A stretch of DNA of 64,000 nt from Filimonas lacunae (GTDB taxonomy: Bacteria > Bacteroidota > Bacteroidia > Chitinophagales > Chitinophagaceae). Position 1 is the stretch's first letter, and each line of letters begins with the position of its first letter. This document shows positions 1 to 7,109 of this stretch, in pieces. The translations under genes were made by a program, and so were the position numbers. The notes beneath the pieces were generated by a model. It was not told the origin of the DNA. It searched no databases and saw nothing but the letters and a program-made list of their open reading frames with translations. The DNA lies in the NCBI RefSeq assembly GCF_002355595.1, contig NZ_AP017422.1, positions 4,154,001-4,218,000 on the forward strand, written 5' to 3'.

Positions 1-555
1 GGTCTCCTTTGCAAATTCAATATCGGAATTGTCTCTAAGTTCAACATTGAATTCGAAATTATGGCTGAGTCCAGCTTCAGTTAAGTTACTGGATCCTGTG
101 ATAACAGCGCCGTACCCATGACTATGTTTTTCTTTTTCTCGGAAAATATAAATTTTAGCATGGATATTTTGTTTAGGGTGTATTCTTATTAGAACTTTTT
201 TAGTTACGATATCGTGTATTAATTGTGTCATTCCTCGTTCTACATCTTGATCATATTCAGCAGTTTGAATATTTTTTTTGATTTGATTGAAGAAGTCTTC
301 TTGTGCACGTTCTATGTCGCCATCAAACAATAATCCTTGTTGATAGGCTTGGTGAATCATCTTATCAATATTAATCCCCACCAATATTCTTATCTCATCA
401 CTTTTTTCTATAAATTTCCTGATTCGGAAATATCCTGATGCATGAAAATAACCAACCAGCGCATCAAAAAAGTAGATATTTCGATATTTGAATATGCCTT
501 CAATTTTATTTAGAAGCGTATTTTCATTTTCGTTAGTGAAAAACTTTGTCGACAT
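1..555 (-). CDS. PLD-domain helicase-type protein, N-terminal part (cut by window)
   Basis: The frame is open from the ATG at 555 to the window edge: 185 codons are visible and the rest lies outside. The visible part looks like a phospholipase-D-type nuclease domain, with an HAK motif near residue 132 (the HxK of PLD motifs) and a GSSNLTEAGL segment near residue 154 that matches the usual GS-N-T half of the motif. From family memory, this N-terminus precedes a SNF2/DEAD helicase in roughly 1000-residue proteins often found beside methyltransferases in defence islands. The helicase part itself is not visible. It lies 4 bp after the stop of the XRE regulator, so the two are probably one transcript. 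The stretch is clearly more AT-rich than the rest of the element, which suggests separately acquired cargo. Confidence 0.72.
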   Translation of the reverse strand, partial: MSTKFFTNENENTLLNKIEGIFKYRNIYFFDALVGYFHASGYFRIRKFIEKSDEIRILVGINIDKMIHQAYQQGLLFDGDIERAQEDFFNQIKKNIQTAEYDQDVERGMTQLIHDIVTKKVLIRIHPKQNIHAKIYIFREKEKHSHGYGAVITGSSNLTEAGLSHNFEFNVELRDNSDIEFAKET

Positions 556-559
556 CTTA

Positions 560-862
560 TTACTTCATTTCCTTTGCAGGTATTTTAATATATTTTTCAG
601 CCATCTTTAGCCCTTCAGGTAAATATTCCATTTCCCCAAAATCTTTATTTATTTTATCAGCAATAAACCTAGCTTGAATATCCTTAAGGTTTATTTGTAA
701 AATTTCGGAAAGAGGTTTTAAATACTCAGGTAACGCTGAACGTTCATTCCTTTCTATTTTACTGAGTGTCGAAGTATCTATATCAAGATAAGCTGCAACT
801 TTTCGAAGCGGTAACCGCTTTGCATCCCGATATAGCCGAATATAACTACCAAAGGATTCCAT
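560..862 (-). CDS. XRE-family regulator of the PLD-helicase gene
   Basis: About 100 residues. An HTH of the Cro/CI type spans roughly residues 5-60 (LRKVAAYLDIDTSTLSKIER), followed by a short C-terminal extension without recognisable catalytic residues. I choose the ATG at 862; the longer frame to 892 would begin with TTG and run through an inverted repeat that is better read as an operator. It is the first gene of a two-gene unit with the PLD-helicase protein, 4 bp apart. Small XRE proteins placed directly ahead of restriction-like or defence genes usually act as autorepressors or timing controllers. That role here is inferred from position. Confidence 0.8.
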   Translation of the reverse strand: MESFGSYIRLYRDAKRLPLRKVAAYLDIDTSTLSKIERNERSALPEYLKPLSEILQINLKDIQARFIADKINKDFGEMEYLPEGLKMAEKYIKIPAKEMK

Positions 863-893
863 TTGACAAAATATTTTGGACAATTGTGTCAAA
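862..893 (-). promoter_or_regulatory. Inverted repeat abutting the XRE start codon (possible operator)
   Basis: TTTGACA (862-868) and TGTCAAA (887-893) form perfect 7-bp arms separated by 18 bp and sit directly upstream of the chosen ATG. A small ACAATTGT palindrome lies between them. The position suits autoregulation by the HTH protein it precedes. Confidence 0.45.
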
Positions 894-937
894 ATTAGGA
901 AATATATTTCTCATTGTCAAGGTGTTTATTATATAAA

Positions 938-967
938 CAAAAAGCCACCTATTTCGGTAGGTGACTT
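938..967 (-). terminator. Rho-independent terminator of the XRE gene at 990
   Basis: Arms GCCACCTA (944-951) and TAGGTGAC (958-965) enclose a 6-base loop, with one mismatched pair near the base. On the minus strand the stem is followed by a run of T. It ends the regulator gene upstream and separates it from the defence-like pair. Confidence 0.75.
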
Positions 968-989
968 ATAATATCATATCAATCCCGCG

Positions 990-1424
990 TTATTTCTTCT
1001 TTTCTCCCAAAAGCTTTTCTAGTAAGATAATCTTGTCTCGTTCACTTTTCAATAAAGCTTCGTATAATTTTTTATTTTCCTCTATAGCCTCTATGTACTT
1101 ATCCATAGGATTAAACGTACAGTTAAAATAATCGCGGCCAAAGTGAGTAGAGTTTGCAGTAGCCCCTTCATAATTATGCTGAATATTATAAATAGCCGCC
1201 TCCTCATTAAAGTTCTTAATCGCATCTACCGGCACCTTTAGCGTCTTTGCAATCAACTCCAACTGTTCCGGTTCAATGGTTTCTTTGGTTTCTAATAAAG
1301 AAACACTCTGCTGGCTGATATTGAGGGCATCAGCCAATACATCCTGTTTAACATGCAAGATTTCTCTAAGGCGTTTTACCGCGCGTCCTTGGTGTACTTT
1401 TTCAGGCATACTGGTAATTGTCAT
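990..1424 (-). CDS. XRE-family regulator with C-terminal coiled region
   Basis: About 144 residues from the ATG at 1424; an upstream GTG at 1430 and an ATG at 1409 are alternatives. The HTH covers roughly residues 12-70 (ISQQSVSLLETKETIEPEQL) and belongs to the lambda-repressor-like fold. The C-terminus, rich in E, K and L, is probably helical and may drive oligomerisation. Proteins of this layout are common in mobile elements of Bacteroidota. The gene is transcribed away from the accessory block that starts at 1684, and a GGTATC inverted repeat lies just upstream at 1453-1489, so it may control both its own promoter and the element genes. That target assignment is inference. Confidence 0.8.
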   Translation of the reverse strand: MTITSMPEKVHQGRAVKRLREILHVKQDVLADALNISQQSVSLLETKETIEPEQLELIAKTLKVPVDAIKNFNEEAAIYNIQHNYEGATANSTHFGRDYFNCTFNPMDKYIEAIEENKKLYEALLKSERDKIILLEKLLGEKKK

Positions 1425-1452
1425 AGTCACAAAGATATTGAAAACTAATAAT

Positions 1453-1489
1453 TTGGTATCCTACTTCATCCGGGCTGGTTAGATACCAA
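1453..1489. repeat. TTGGTATC inverted repeat between divergent units
   Basis: TTGGTATC (1453-1460) and GATACCAA (1482-1489) are perfect 8-bp arms, 21 bp apart, 29 bp upstream of the XRE start codon. The same GGTATC core recurs in a tighter palindrome at 4920-4941. Confidence 0.55.
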
Positions 1490-1683
1490 GGGTTATTCCC
1501 GGTTAACTATTCGGTAAAATACAACTAATTTTTGTTAACGCACAGGCTTGCTTAGTGGGGTACGGTTCCCGGGGATGGTAATTTACCACACGAATCAGGT
1601 ATCAAACAGCCGCCAGTAGTGCAATACTCTACCGGAGCTATTATGGACAACCATCTCCCTTAACACCATTAAACTAGCCAGTT

Positions 1684-2421
1684 ATGCCAATCTCATTTGA
1701 AAACAACACTATTGCCACATTTTCCACGGCTGCGCCAGCCCCGAAAAGTGCCCCCCAGACTATAGAACTGTTCCTCGGTATATTTGCCCATGAACTACGC
1801 ACACAGGTAGCCGGCACTGTCCAGGTTTGCCGGTATATCCGCGAAGGCAGCAAGTCGGAAGCCTTCTTTCAGGCGCTGGAAACGACAACCCTTGATACCC
1901 TACATATATTGGACAATATGCTTGCTACCGTAAAATTCCATAACGGTAAACTGGATATTACACCTGCCTACTGCCAGATTGATTTCCGGTCATGGATAAC
2001 ACCGGTCATTCGCCAACAGGAAAGGACTGCGGCCCTGCAACAAAAGGATGTTTGCCTGATACTGAATCCCTCGCTGGAAAATATACAGGTTACCACAGAC
2101 CCTGTAAAGCTGGGGCAGATACTGCAAAATCTGCTCTCCAATGCCCTTAAATACAGCCATCCCGGCACTGTTATTACCGTAAAATGTAGCTTGGAAAGTA
2201 ACATAATCACTCTACAGGTTATCAATCAGGGCATGGAAATCCCACCGGATAAAGCCTCCCGTTTATTTATGCCATACGAGAGATTAGACAATGGTCTGGC
2301 TGGCACCGGGCTAGGGCTATTTCTCAGCGCGCAGTATGCACAGGCTTTGGGCGGTGTTCTTGCTGTACAAAGCGAGCGGGGAAATACCGTTTTTACGTTA
2401 ACCCTTCCCGTTTATCGCTAA
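1684..2421 (+). CDS. Free-standing sensor histidine kinase without a sensor domain
   Basis: 245 residues, made only of the kinase core. A HisKA-type H-box with HELRT is at residue 36, the N-box (NLLSNALKYS) near 149-158, and the G2 loop (GTGLGLFLS) near 207-215. The G1 motif reads NQG rather than the usual DxG. There is no transmembrane segment and no PAS or GAF domain, so it is cytosolic and must be activated by a partner or by crowding. It opens a run of plus-strand genes in the element. Kinases and regulators such as RteA/RteB control excision and transfer of some Bacteroides elements, but no response regulator is seen in this part, so the partner is unknown. Confidence 0.85.
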   Translation: MPISFENNTIATFSTAAPAPKSAPQTIELFLGIFAHELRTQVAGTVQVCRYIREGSKSEAFFQALETTTLDTLHILDNMLATVKFHNGKLDITPAYCQIDFRSWITPVIRQQERTAALQQKDVCLILNPSLENIQVTTDPVKLGQILQNLLSNALKYSHPGTVITVKCSLESNIITLQVINQGMEIPPDKASRLFMPYERLDNGLAGTGLGLFLSAQYAQALGGVLAVQSERGNTVFTLTLPVYR

Positions 2422-2452
2422 ACCGTCATCTAAACAACCTAAAAAAGTATCT

Positions 2453-3364
2453 ATGCGTGCACATTTACCCCATCTTTCCAAACAGCAGGTCATACAACTG
2501 GCAAAGCTGATAGAGAAAATCCTACTTGTTCTGCAACCGGAACTGATCTGGTGCTTAGGCACCCGTACTACCATTATGCAGGATTGGAGTTGCTTCTGGC
2601 CGGGTGAAGGTTACCGGGAAACGATATTCCCAACAACGTTCGACTTGATGATCCTAACCACAGATATAGAAAAACGGCCGGAATACGAGCTTATCCAGCT
2701 AATAGAACAGCAAGCGGCATCATTACCCTGTGAAATCACCTGTATGGTGCAGAAATATGCCGCATTTATGGATGGCTTGTCTTTCGGTTACCGTTTTGAC
2801 ACTACCGTTTACCGTAAAGCCGTACCTGTTTACAGCAGCGGAAGGCCATTTCCAGCAGAACTGCCCGTTGAACCAGCGAAAGAAGAGATTAAAACACGGA
2901 TTACCACCCAGTGGAACCGGTGTTTTACGACTGCCCAACGGTTTTTCAAGACAGCCACTGATTGCCAACAGGAGAACTGGCTGGAGCAAGCAGTATTTAA
3001 CCTGCATCAGGCAGCACAACATACCTGCATGGCCATATTAAGAGGAATCACCGGATACCGGTCAACTACCCATAACCTATCCCGCTTATTGGCCCTGATT
3101 GACAACTTTAGCATGGAGCCATCTGCTATTTTTCCCCGATTGACAAGGGAAGAAACGGAACTATTCAACCTGTTAAACAAAGCCTATTCGGATGCCCGCT
3201 ATAAAGAAGATTATACTGTACCTGCTGAAAAGGCTGCTATCCTCATAGACAGGATAAAGGAATTAATGTCCGTAGCCGAATCCCTTTACCAGACAAAGCT
3301 GCAAGAACTGGATAGGCAACCAATTATATTCCCTATAACAACTACACATGATACGACAGCCTAA
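2453..3364 (+). CDS. Nucleotidyltransferase-like / HEPN domain protein
   Basis: 303 residues. The N-terminal half carries a degenerate nucleotidyltransferase-like pattern: a G-T pair near residue 36 and FDLMIL near 63-68, with the usual paired acidic residues only partly kept. The C-terminal half (about 145-290) resembles a HEPN helical bundle, with an HQAAQHTCMAIL helix near 185-196 and AYSDARYKEDY near 244. Separate MNT and HEPN proteins form toxin-antitoxin pairs in many bacteria; single-chain fusions like this are frequent in Bacteroidota mobile elements and have no settled function that I know. It follows the kinase by 31 bp and is probably cotranscribed. The HEPN RNase motif Rx4-6H is present only loosely, so RNase activity is uncertain. 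Confidence 0.65.
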   Translation: MRAHLPHLSKQQVIQLAKLIEKILLVLQPELIWCLGTRTTIMQDWSCFWPGEGYRETIFPTTFDLMILTTDIEKRPEYELIQLIEQQAASLPCEITCMVQKYAAFMDGLSFGYRFDTTVYRKAVPVYSSGRPFPAELPVEPAKEEIKTRITTQWNRCFTTAQRFFKTATDCQQENWLEQAVFNLHQAAQHTCMAILRGITGYRSTTHNLSRLLALIDNFSMEPSAIFPRLTREETELFNLLNKAYSDARYKEDYTVPAEKAAILIDRIKELMSVAESLYQTKLQELDRQPIIFPITTTHDTTA

Positions 3365-3401
3365 CCGCCCATACGGAAATCCCGATAGATCAGGGCCAAA
3401 C

Positions 3402-3743
3402 ATGACAATAGAAGTATTCCTGCCAGCAACATTCCAAATGGCTTGTAAGCAACTGGGAGTGGATGAGCAGGAAGCTATCCAGTTCTGGATAGATCATATC
3501 CTGATTGTCTCCTATGTATTAAACGAGGAAGAAGATATTTACTCTTTAGCCACATCGGTGTTTGCTGCCTATACGCATACAATCCACATCAAGGCGATCC
3601 CGGATAAGGTTAAAAGAGAAATATGTATATACTATACTCAAAAGACAATCGCGCTGATAAGCGAGGCAGTTCATACAAAAAGCTGTACAGCCCTGATCAA
3701 GGAATGGTATCAGCAACTGGACAAACACAATAACCGGCAATAA
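3402..3743 (+). CDS. Hypothetical element protein
   Basis: I do not recognise this family. From the ATG at 3402 it has 113 residues, predicted soluble and mostly helical, with no signal peptide and no obvious metal or nucleotide motif. A longer frame from 3348 would overlap the preceding gene by 17 bp; its extra 18 residues are low-complexity and unlikely to belong to the domain, so I prefer 3402. It sits in the same plus-strand run as the NTase-HEPN protein and the next small gene, 11 bp away. Confidence 0.6.
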   Translation: MTIEVFLPATFQMACKQLGVDEQEAIQFWIDHILIVSYVLNEEEDIYSLATSVFAAYTHTIHIKAIPDKVKREICIYYTQKTIALISEAVHTKSCTALIKEWYQQLDKHNNRQ

Positions 3744-3754
3744 ATATTAACCAT

Positions 3755-3961
3755 ATGAAAAAGCAACTTACCCTGCGCCACACGCACGACAGCTATATTC
3801 TTACGGAAATTACCCAATGTACCTTGCAGGCACTGGTTCAGTTTTACGTTAACCACGTATCGGTAAACGATTTTCTGCATACCAATGATCCTGCAATCGT
3901 AAAAGCCACAAAGGTGTTCTTGTCCTTCACAAAAGAGGAAGAGAGAAACACGCCGGGATAA
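3755..3961 (+). CDS. Small hypothetical element protein
   Basis: 68 residues, unrecognised. It begins 11 bp after the preceding stop, which supports cotranscription. The sequence (TLQALVQFYVNHVSVNDFL in the middle) looks like a short mixed alpha/beta protein, without signal peptide or membrane segment. Its length and tight spacing, rather than any domain match, are the reasons for calling it. Confidence 0.5.
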   Translation: MKKQLTLRHTHDSYILTEITQCTLQALVQFYVNHVSVNDFLHTNDPAIVKATKVFLSFTKEEERNTPG

Positions 3962-4017
3962 GCTACCCGGCAAATAAGGGAGGAGGAATTATTACCAGTT
4001 TTTATTATATTAGTAGC

Positions 4018-4836
4018 ATGCCTACGAAAGAAACTCCCTTAAACCCACCCCGCAACCATGTAGCCCCTCTACTGCTACAAAAATTCCAGCATGACTATGA
4101 GGCAATAATGGAGCACTACACCTTATTGCAACAACTGGAAATTACCGAACACCTGCTGAGCCTTGTACATTTGGCCCGGCAGGAGAGTGCTCATAGCGAT
4201 CAATTCTGGCATCAGTACAAAGCAAAGGATTTAGCGTTACTCAAACGCTATGGCAAAACCCTTAAGCCTTACGTGAGCAAGAGCTTTCACGCCTATTTTC
4301 ACTACGATACCGTGCTGGCGCAGAAAGAAATTTATTCCAGTGAGGTATTCAATAGCTTTCCGGGAGCTGAACAATCCTTATCAGCAGATGAAATCAGTCA
4401 ATTTCTCCAACTTTGTCAAAACGTGCTGGACCGGGCCATTCATTTTCTTTACCTGCAAAAAGAGCCGGAGGGGCTTGACGTAGAAACTATAACTGCACCT
4501 GCTACAGAAGAACCGGATAAAGAGGCAACCCGCTACCGGCAATTGCTCACCTTATATTACCTGCTCAAAGCAGGGTTCCAGACAGAACACCGGGATAATG
4601 GCAATATCAGTGATGTAGTAAGACTGGCGCACCTGCTGACAGGAGTAAAGTTTACCAGCCTGCAAAATTCAGACATCTATAAGAAATACGCTAAAATACC
4701 CGATCACAAAGCAGGCGCACAGTTGTTGGCAGACCTTCAATATATTCGCCCTTACTTCACAGATCTTCACCTGGACAGTGCTGTTGCCCTTATTGATGAA
4801 GATATTCGGCAGCATGCTAAAGGGATCAGGAAATAA
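4018..4836 (+). CDS. Hypothetical helical element protein
   Basis: 272 residues, predicted almost entirely helical and soluble. The N-terminal part (about 20-150) is rich in Q, E, H and L. A linker rich in E, P and T (about 155-170) separates it from a C-terminal domain (about 172-265) with ISDVVRLAHLLTG and NSDIYKKYAKIP segments. The C-terminal segment reminds me of proteins encoded beside regulators in Bacteroidetes conjugative elements, but I cannot name a family with confidence. It closes the first plus-strand block; the palindrome-rich promoter region of the second block follows. Confidence 0.6.
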   Translation: MPTKETPLNPPRNHVAPLLLQKFQHDYEAIMEHYTLLQQLEITEHLLSLVHLARQESAHSDQFWHQYKAKDLALLKRYGKTLKPYVSKSFHAYFHYDTVLAQKEIYSSEVFNSFPGAEQSLSADEISQFLQLCQNVLDRAIHFLYLQKEPEGLDVETITAPATEEPDKEATRYRQLLTLYYLLKAGFQTEHRDNGNISDVVRLAHLLTGVKFTSLQNSDIYKKYAKIPDHKAGAQLLADLQYIRPYFTDLHLDSAVALIDEDIRQHAKGIRK

Positions 4837-4865
4837 CAACTATTGCTTACCGCTAATACAAACAG

Positions 4866-5013
4866 TTTATCGTTAAACGGTATCCTCAATTGAAGCCTAC
4901 TAACTATTTTTAAAACATAGGTATCCCTATAGGGGGATACCAGCCCTCTTTCTATTCTCATCTTTGCATACAGAACGGTAAACGTAAAAAATTAACTCCG
5001 TTTACCGGTAAAC
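4866..5013 (+). promoter_or_regulatory. Palindrome-rich promoter region of the second element operon
   Basis: In order: TTTATCGTTAAACGG (4866-4880); a tight palindrome GGTATCCC-6-GGGATACC (4920-4941); a near -7 box CATCTTTG (4959-4966, consensus TAnnTTTG); CGGTAAAC (4976-4983); and a perfect 14-bp palindrome GTTTACCGGTAAAC (5000-5013) 9 bp ahead of the next start codon. No good -33 TTG is visible, which would fit an activator binding at the GGTATCCC palindrome and a repressor at the 14-mer. The sites are seen directly; the roles are inference. Confidence 0.55.
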
Positions 5014-5022
5014 CCAACCTGT

Positions 5023-5391
5023 ATGTCAACAACAACACCTGACTCAAAACAAGTACCACCTGATCCAGCAGCGGCAAGGGAGAAAGCCCTCAGAACGCCT
5101 ATAGCTCCGCAGGACCTGTTAAACCGCCTATCTGGTATATTACCCACAGAAAAGGAGGGATTACAACCATGGTATAAGTTATTGACTCATCCGCTGATCG
5201 TTATAGCGGGCCTCTGCCTGCTGGCTTATTGGTTATATACACAAAAGCACCCGTCACCGCAAGCCCAGGACCCTGAAAAAGCAAGACTGAAAAAACAGGA
5301 GAAGAAGTGGAAGAAGCGGAATCAACAAGACCAACACAAAGCTATTAGCGATAACCATAATACTGCAACCGGTCTCTCGCTGATGGATTAA
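5023..5391 (+). CDS. Small single-pass membrane protein
   Basis: 122 residues, unrecognised. A proline- and alanine-rich N-terminal 45 residues is followed by one hydrophobic segment at about residues 56-73 (LIVIAGLCLLAYWLY). After it comes a highly charged K/E/Q tail, probably helical (KKQEKKWKKRNQQDQHK). There is no cleavable signal peptide. The positive tail suggests a cytosolic C-terminus. It is the first gene of a probable four-gene operon (5023-6675) behind the palindrome-rich region. Confidence 0.6.
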   Translation: MSTTTPDSKQVPPDPAAAREKALRTPIAPQDLLNRLSGILPTEKEGLQPWYKLLTHPLIVIAGLCLLAYWLYTQKHPSPQAQDPEKARLKKQEKKWKKRNQQDQHKAISDNHNTATGLSLMD

Positions 5392-5412
5392 GAACTTAAA
5401 AAACACATCACC

Positions 5413-5679
5413 ATGCAAAGTGCTAACAAACCGGCTACAACCAGTTCACACACTATTCCCATTGATGTTTTACTGGACATCATCCGCATCCTGTTCAATA
5501 ACCGTCTACACTGGCAGGTAGAAGGCATCAATGAGCAGGAAAGCACCCTGCTGGTACAAATCACCCACCAACAGGGTAACCCTAAACACCAGAAAGCCTT
5601 ACAAAACATCATTGGCATATTGGGTGATTACAATTATTACGTTAAAGGCACTCCACAGGATGAAGCCATCGACTATTAA
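5413..5679 (+). CDS. Small hypothetical protein, paralogue of the one at 6427
   Basis: 88 residues. It aligns by eye with the protein at 6427-6675: both start their core with I/V-P-V/I-x-VLL, then a ten-residue helix ending in an asparagine (LFNNRL versus LLENEI), then I-x-G-x-x-E-x-E, a beta-like LLVQI or ITIEV segment, and a final helix leading to GDY or CDY. No named domain is known to me. It lies 21 bp after the membrane protein and 29 bp before the zinc-ribbon gene. A copy of TTTACCGTTAAAC (5688-5700) follows it. Confidence 0.6.
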   Translation: MQSANKPATTSSHTIPIDVLLDIIRILFNNRLHWQVEGINEQESTLLVQITHQQGNPKHQKALQNIIGILGDYNYYVKGTPQDEAIDY

Positions 5680-5708
5680 CAAAATCATTTACCGTTAAAC
5701 TGAAATCA

Positions 5709-6395
5709 ATGACAACTACCTGTCAATACTGTGGCACACCCATGCAAGCCTTACGGAGCACCCGTAAATATTGTAGTGATACCTGCAAGCAGTTAGCATT
5801 TTACAAACGAAACGGATTGGCGTTAGCAGATGCAGAGACTAACACCTTAAACGGTAATGAACCAACAGTTTTGCCGGCAGAAGCAAAAACAGATGTAGAT
5901 AAATCAGATTATATGGTAAGGCAACAAGACCAACCCTACCAGCAGGTATATTCCCGGCTGCTGGAAGCAGTGCAGGAATGCCTGGATAGTAATAACTACA
6001 CATTTGTATTTGAAAACCCAGACCAATATTGGGGAACCTATGCCATACAGCCAGTAAAATGGGTAAGCCTTCGATTGCGCTGCCTGTTGGAAAACATGCT
6101 TCGTTTAAGCAATATCCCTTCCATACCTAACGAGACATTAACGCTTTTGCGGGATTCGTTTGCTGATATGGCGGCGGCACGTCCTTACCGGCAACTGCCT
6201 GCTGATTATCCCTACACCGCGCTGGTAAAAGACATCATACATAACCTTGACCGCATTGTTTATAATGTTAAGCCGAAAGGCAAAACCCGCTTTCGTTTAA
6301 CGCTTAACCGGAAAGCATCCCTCATTGCCTGTCGTTTTACGCTGGCAGCTATGGTGCCGCTGGTAAAGTTCCGTGAACTCAACTTTTCAGAATAA
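5709..6395 (+). CDS. Zinc-ribbon protein of unknown function
   Basis: 228 residues. The N-terminus holds a four-cysteine zinc ribbon: CQYC at residues 5-8 and CSDTC at 22-26, with the RKYCSDTCKQ wording shared by many zinc-ribbon DNA- or RNA-associated proteins. The remaining 190 residues are predicted helical and contain a basic stretch near the end (KPKGKTRFRLTLNRK). No catalytic motif is seen. The gene is common in style with other cargo of Bacteroidota elements; a nucleic-acid-binding role is plausible but unproven. Its 3' end overlaps the upstream in-frame extension of the next frame, but not that gene's likely start at 6427. Confidence 0.65.
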   Translation: MTTTCQYCGTPMQALRSTRKYCSDTCKQLAFYKRNGLALADAETNTLNGNEPTVLPAEAKTDVDKSDYMVRQQDQPYQQVYSRLLEAVQECLDSNNYTFVFENPDQYWGTYAIQPVKWVSLRLRCLLENMLRLSNIPSIPNETLTLLRDSFADMAAARPYRQLPADYPYTALVKDIIHNLDRIVYNVKPKGKTRFRLTLNRKASLIACRFTLAAMVPLVKFRELNFSE

Positions 6396-6426
6396 TCATT
6401 TCATAACCTCTAAATCCATTTATTTT

Positions 6427-6675
6427 ATGCAAACAGTTATCACAAAACGCGAATTACAGGTGCCTGTAAATGTGCTGATCCGGGTAGCCGATGTGTTACT
6501 GGAAAACGAAATTACCAATAGCATTACAGGCACAGATGAAGAGGATGGCCACATCACTATTGAAGTGGAATACGAAAAAGAACAGCGGAATGCCATCCAT
6601 GAAGCCGAAGATATTATCTGCGACTACCATGAAAATGAGGAAGACGAAGAAGATGATGATGAGGAGGAAGATTAA
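6427..6675 (+). CDS. Small acidic protein, paralogue of the one at 5413
   Basis: 82 residues from the ATG at 6427. A start at 6373 is possible, but it would overlap the previous gene and add a poor N-terminus. The core matches the 5413-5679 protein (PVNVLIRVADVLLENEI, then the ITGTDEED and ITIEVEYE stretches). The last 17 residues are almost all D and E, giving a strongly acidic tail that the paralogue lacks. An acidic tail of this kind can mimic DNA or bind basic proteins; here that is only a suggestion. It is the last gene of the operon and is followed by a hairpin. Confidence 0.6.
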   Translation: MQTVITKRELQVPVNVLIRVADVLLENEITNSITGTDEEDGHITIEVEYEKEQRNAIHEAEDIICDYHENEEDEEDDDEEED

Positions 6676-6687
6676 CGCCAGCTTTAC

Positions 6688-6723
6688 CACCACTGCAAGA
6701 TTTCCTGTAGTGGTGTTTCTATT
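6688..6723 (+). terminator. Terminator of the second element operon
   Basis: CACCACT (6688-6694) pairs with AGTGGTG (6709-6715), followed by a T-rich tail. It lies directly after the acidic-tail gene. Confidence 0.6.
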
Positions 6724-6790
6724 TGCCCAAGAATTTAACCCCTAATCTGATACCCATGAAAGGTAAAATTTCAATACTAAACCATATTAT

Positions 6791-7039
6791 ATGATAAAAC
6801 GTGACGATCTACTAATCATGCGAGCAATAGCACTCTGTTTTAAACCTTTCCTAAAGCCAGAAGAAGCACTGATTTATTGTAACCTTGGCCGAACGCAATT
6901 CGCTAAGAACTGTGAAGAATATGGCGTTTACAAAACCAATAGTGGCTATTACAGGAAAGAAGATATAGATAAGATGTTGTCCGGTGAAACAGCGGCAGTG
7001 CAGGCTGCAACCCCGCACATCAAGTTAAGAGCTGCATAA
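6791..7039 (+). CDS. Excisionase-like helix-turn-helix protein
   Basis: 82 residues. The middle matches the winged-helix layout of small excisionase/MerR-like proteins: LKPEEALIYCNLGRTQF, then a loop, and GYYRKEDIDKML as the wing and closing helix. Such proteins bind arm sites and tilt tyrosine recombinases toward excision. The position supports that job: it converges on the recombinase gene with only a shared hairpin between them. It could also be a plain transcription factor of the element; nothing in the sequence separates the two. Confidence 0.6.
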   Translation: MIKRDDLLIMRAIALCFKPFLKPEEALIYCNLGRTQFAKNCEEYGVYKTNSGYYRKEDIDKMLSGETAAVQAATPHIKLRAA

Positions 7040-7042
7040 AAA

Positions 7043-7072
7043 ACAGGGCTATTCATCATCGAATAGCCCTGT
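7043..7072. terminator. Bidirectional hairpin between excisionase-like and recombinase genes
   Basis: A perfect 12-bp stem, ACAGGGCTATTC (7043-7054) against GAATAGCCCTGT (7061-7072), with a 6-base loop and T-rich flanks on both strands. It ends both convergent genes. Confidence 0.8.
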
Positions 7073-7109
7073 TGCTTTAACTTACCTCACCCTGAAATAA
7101 GTTACCATC

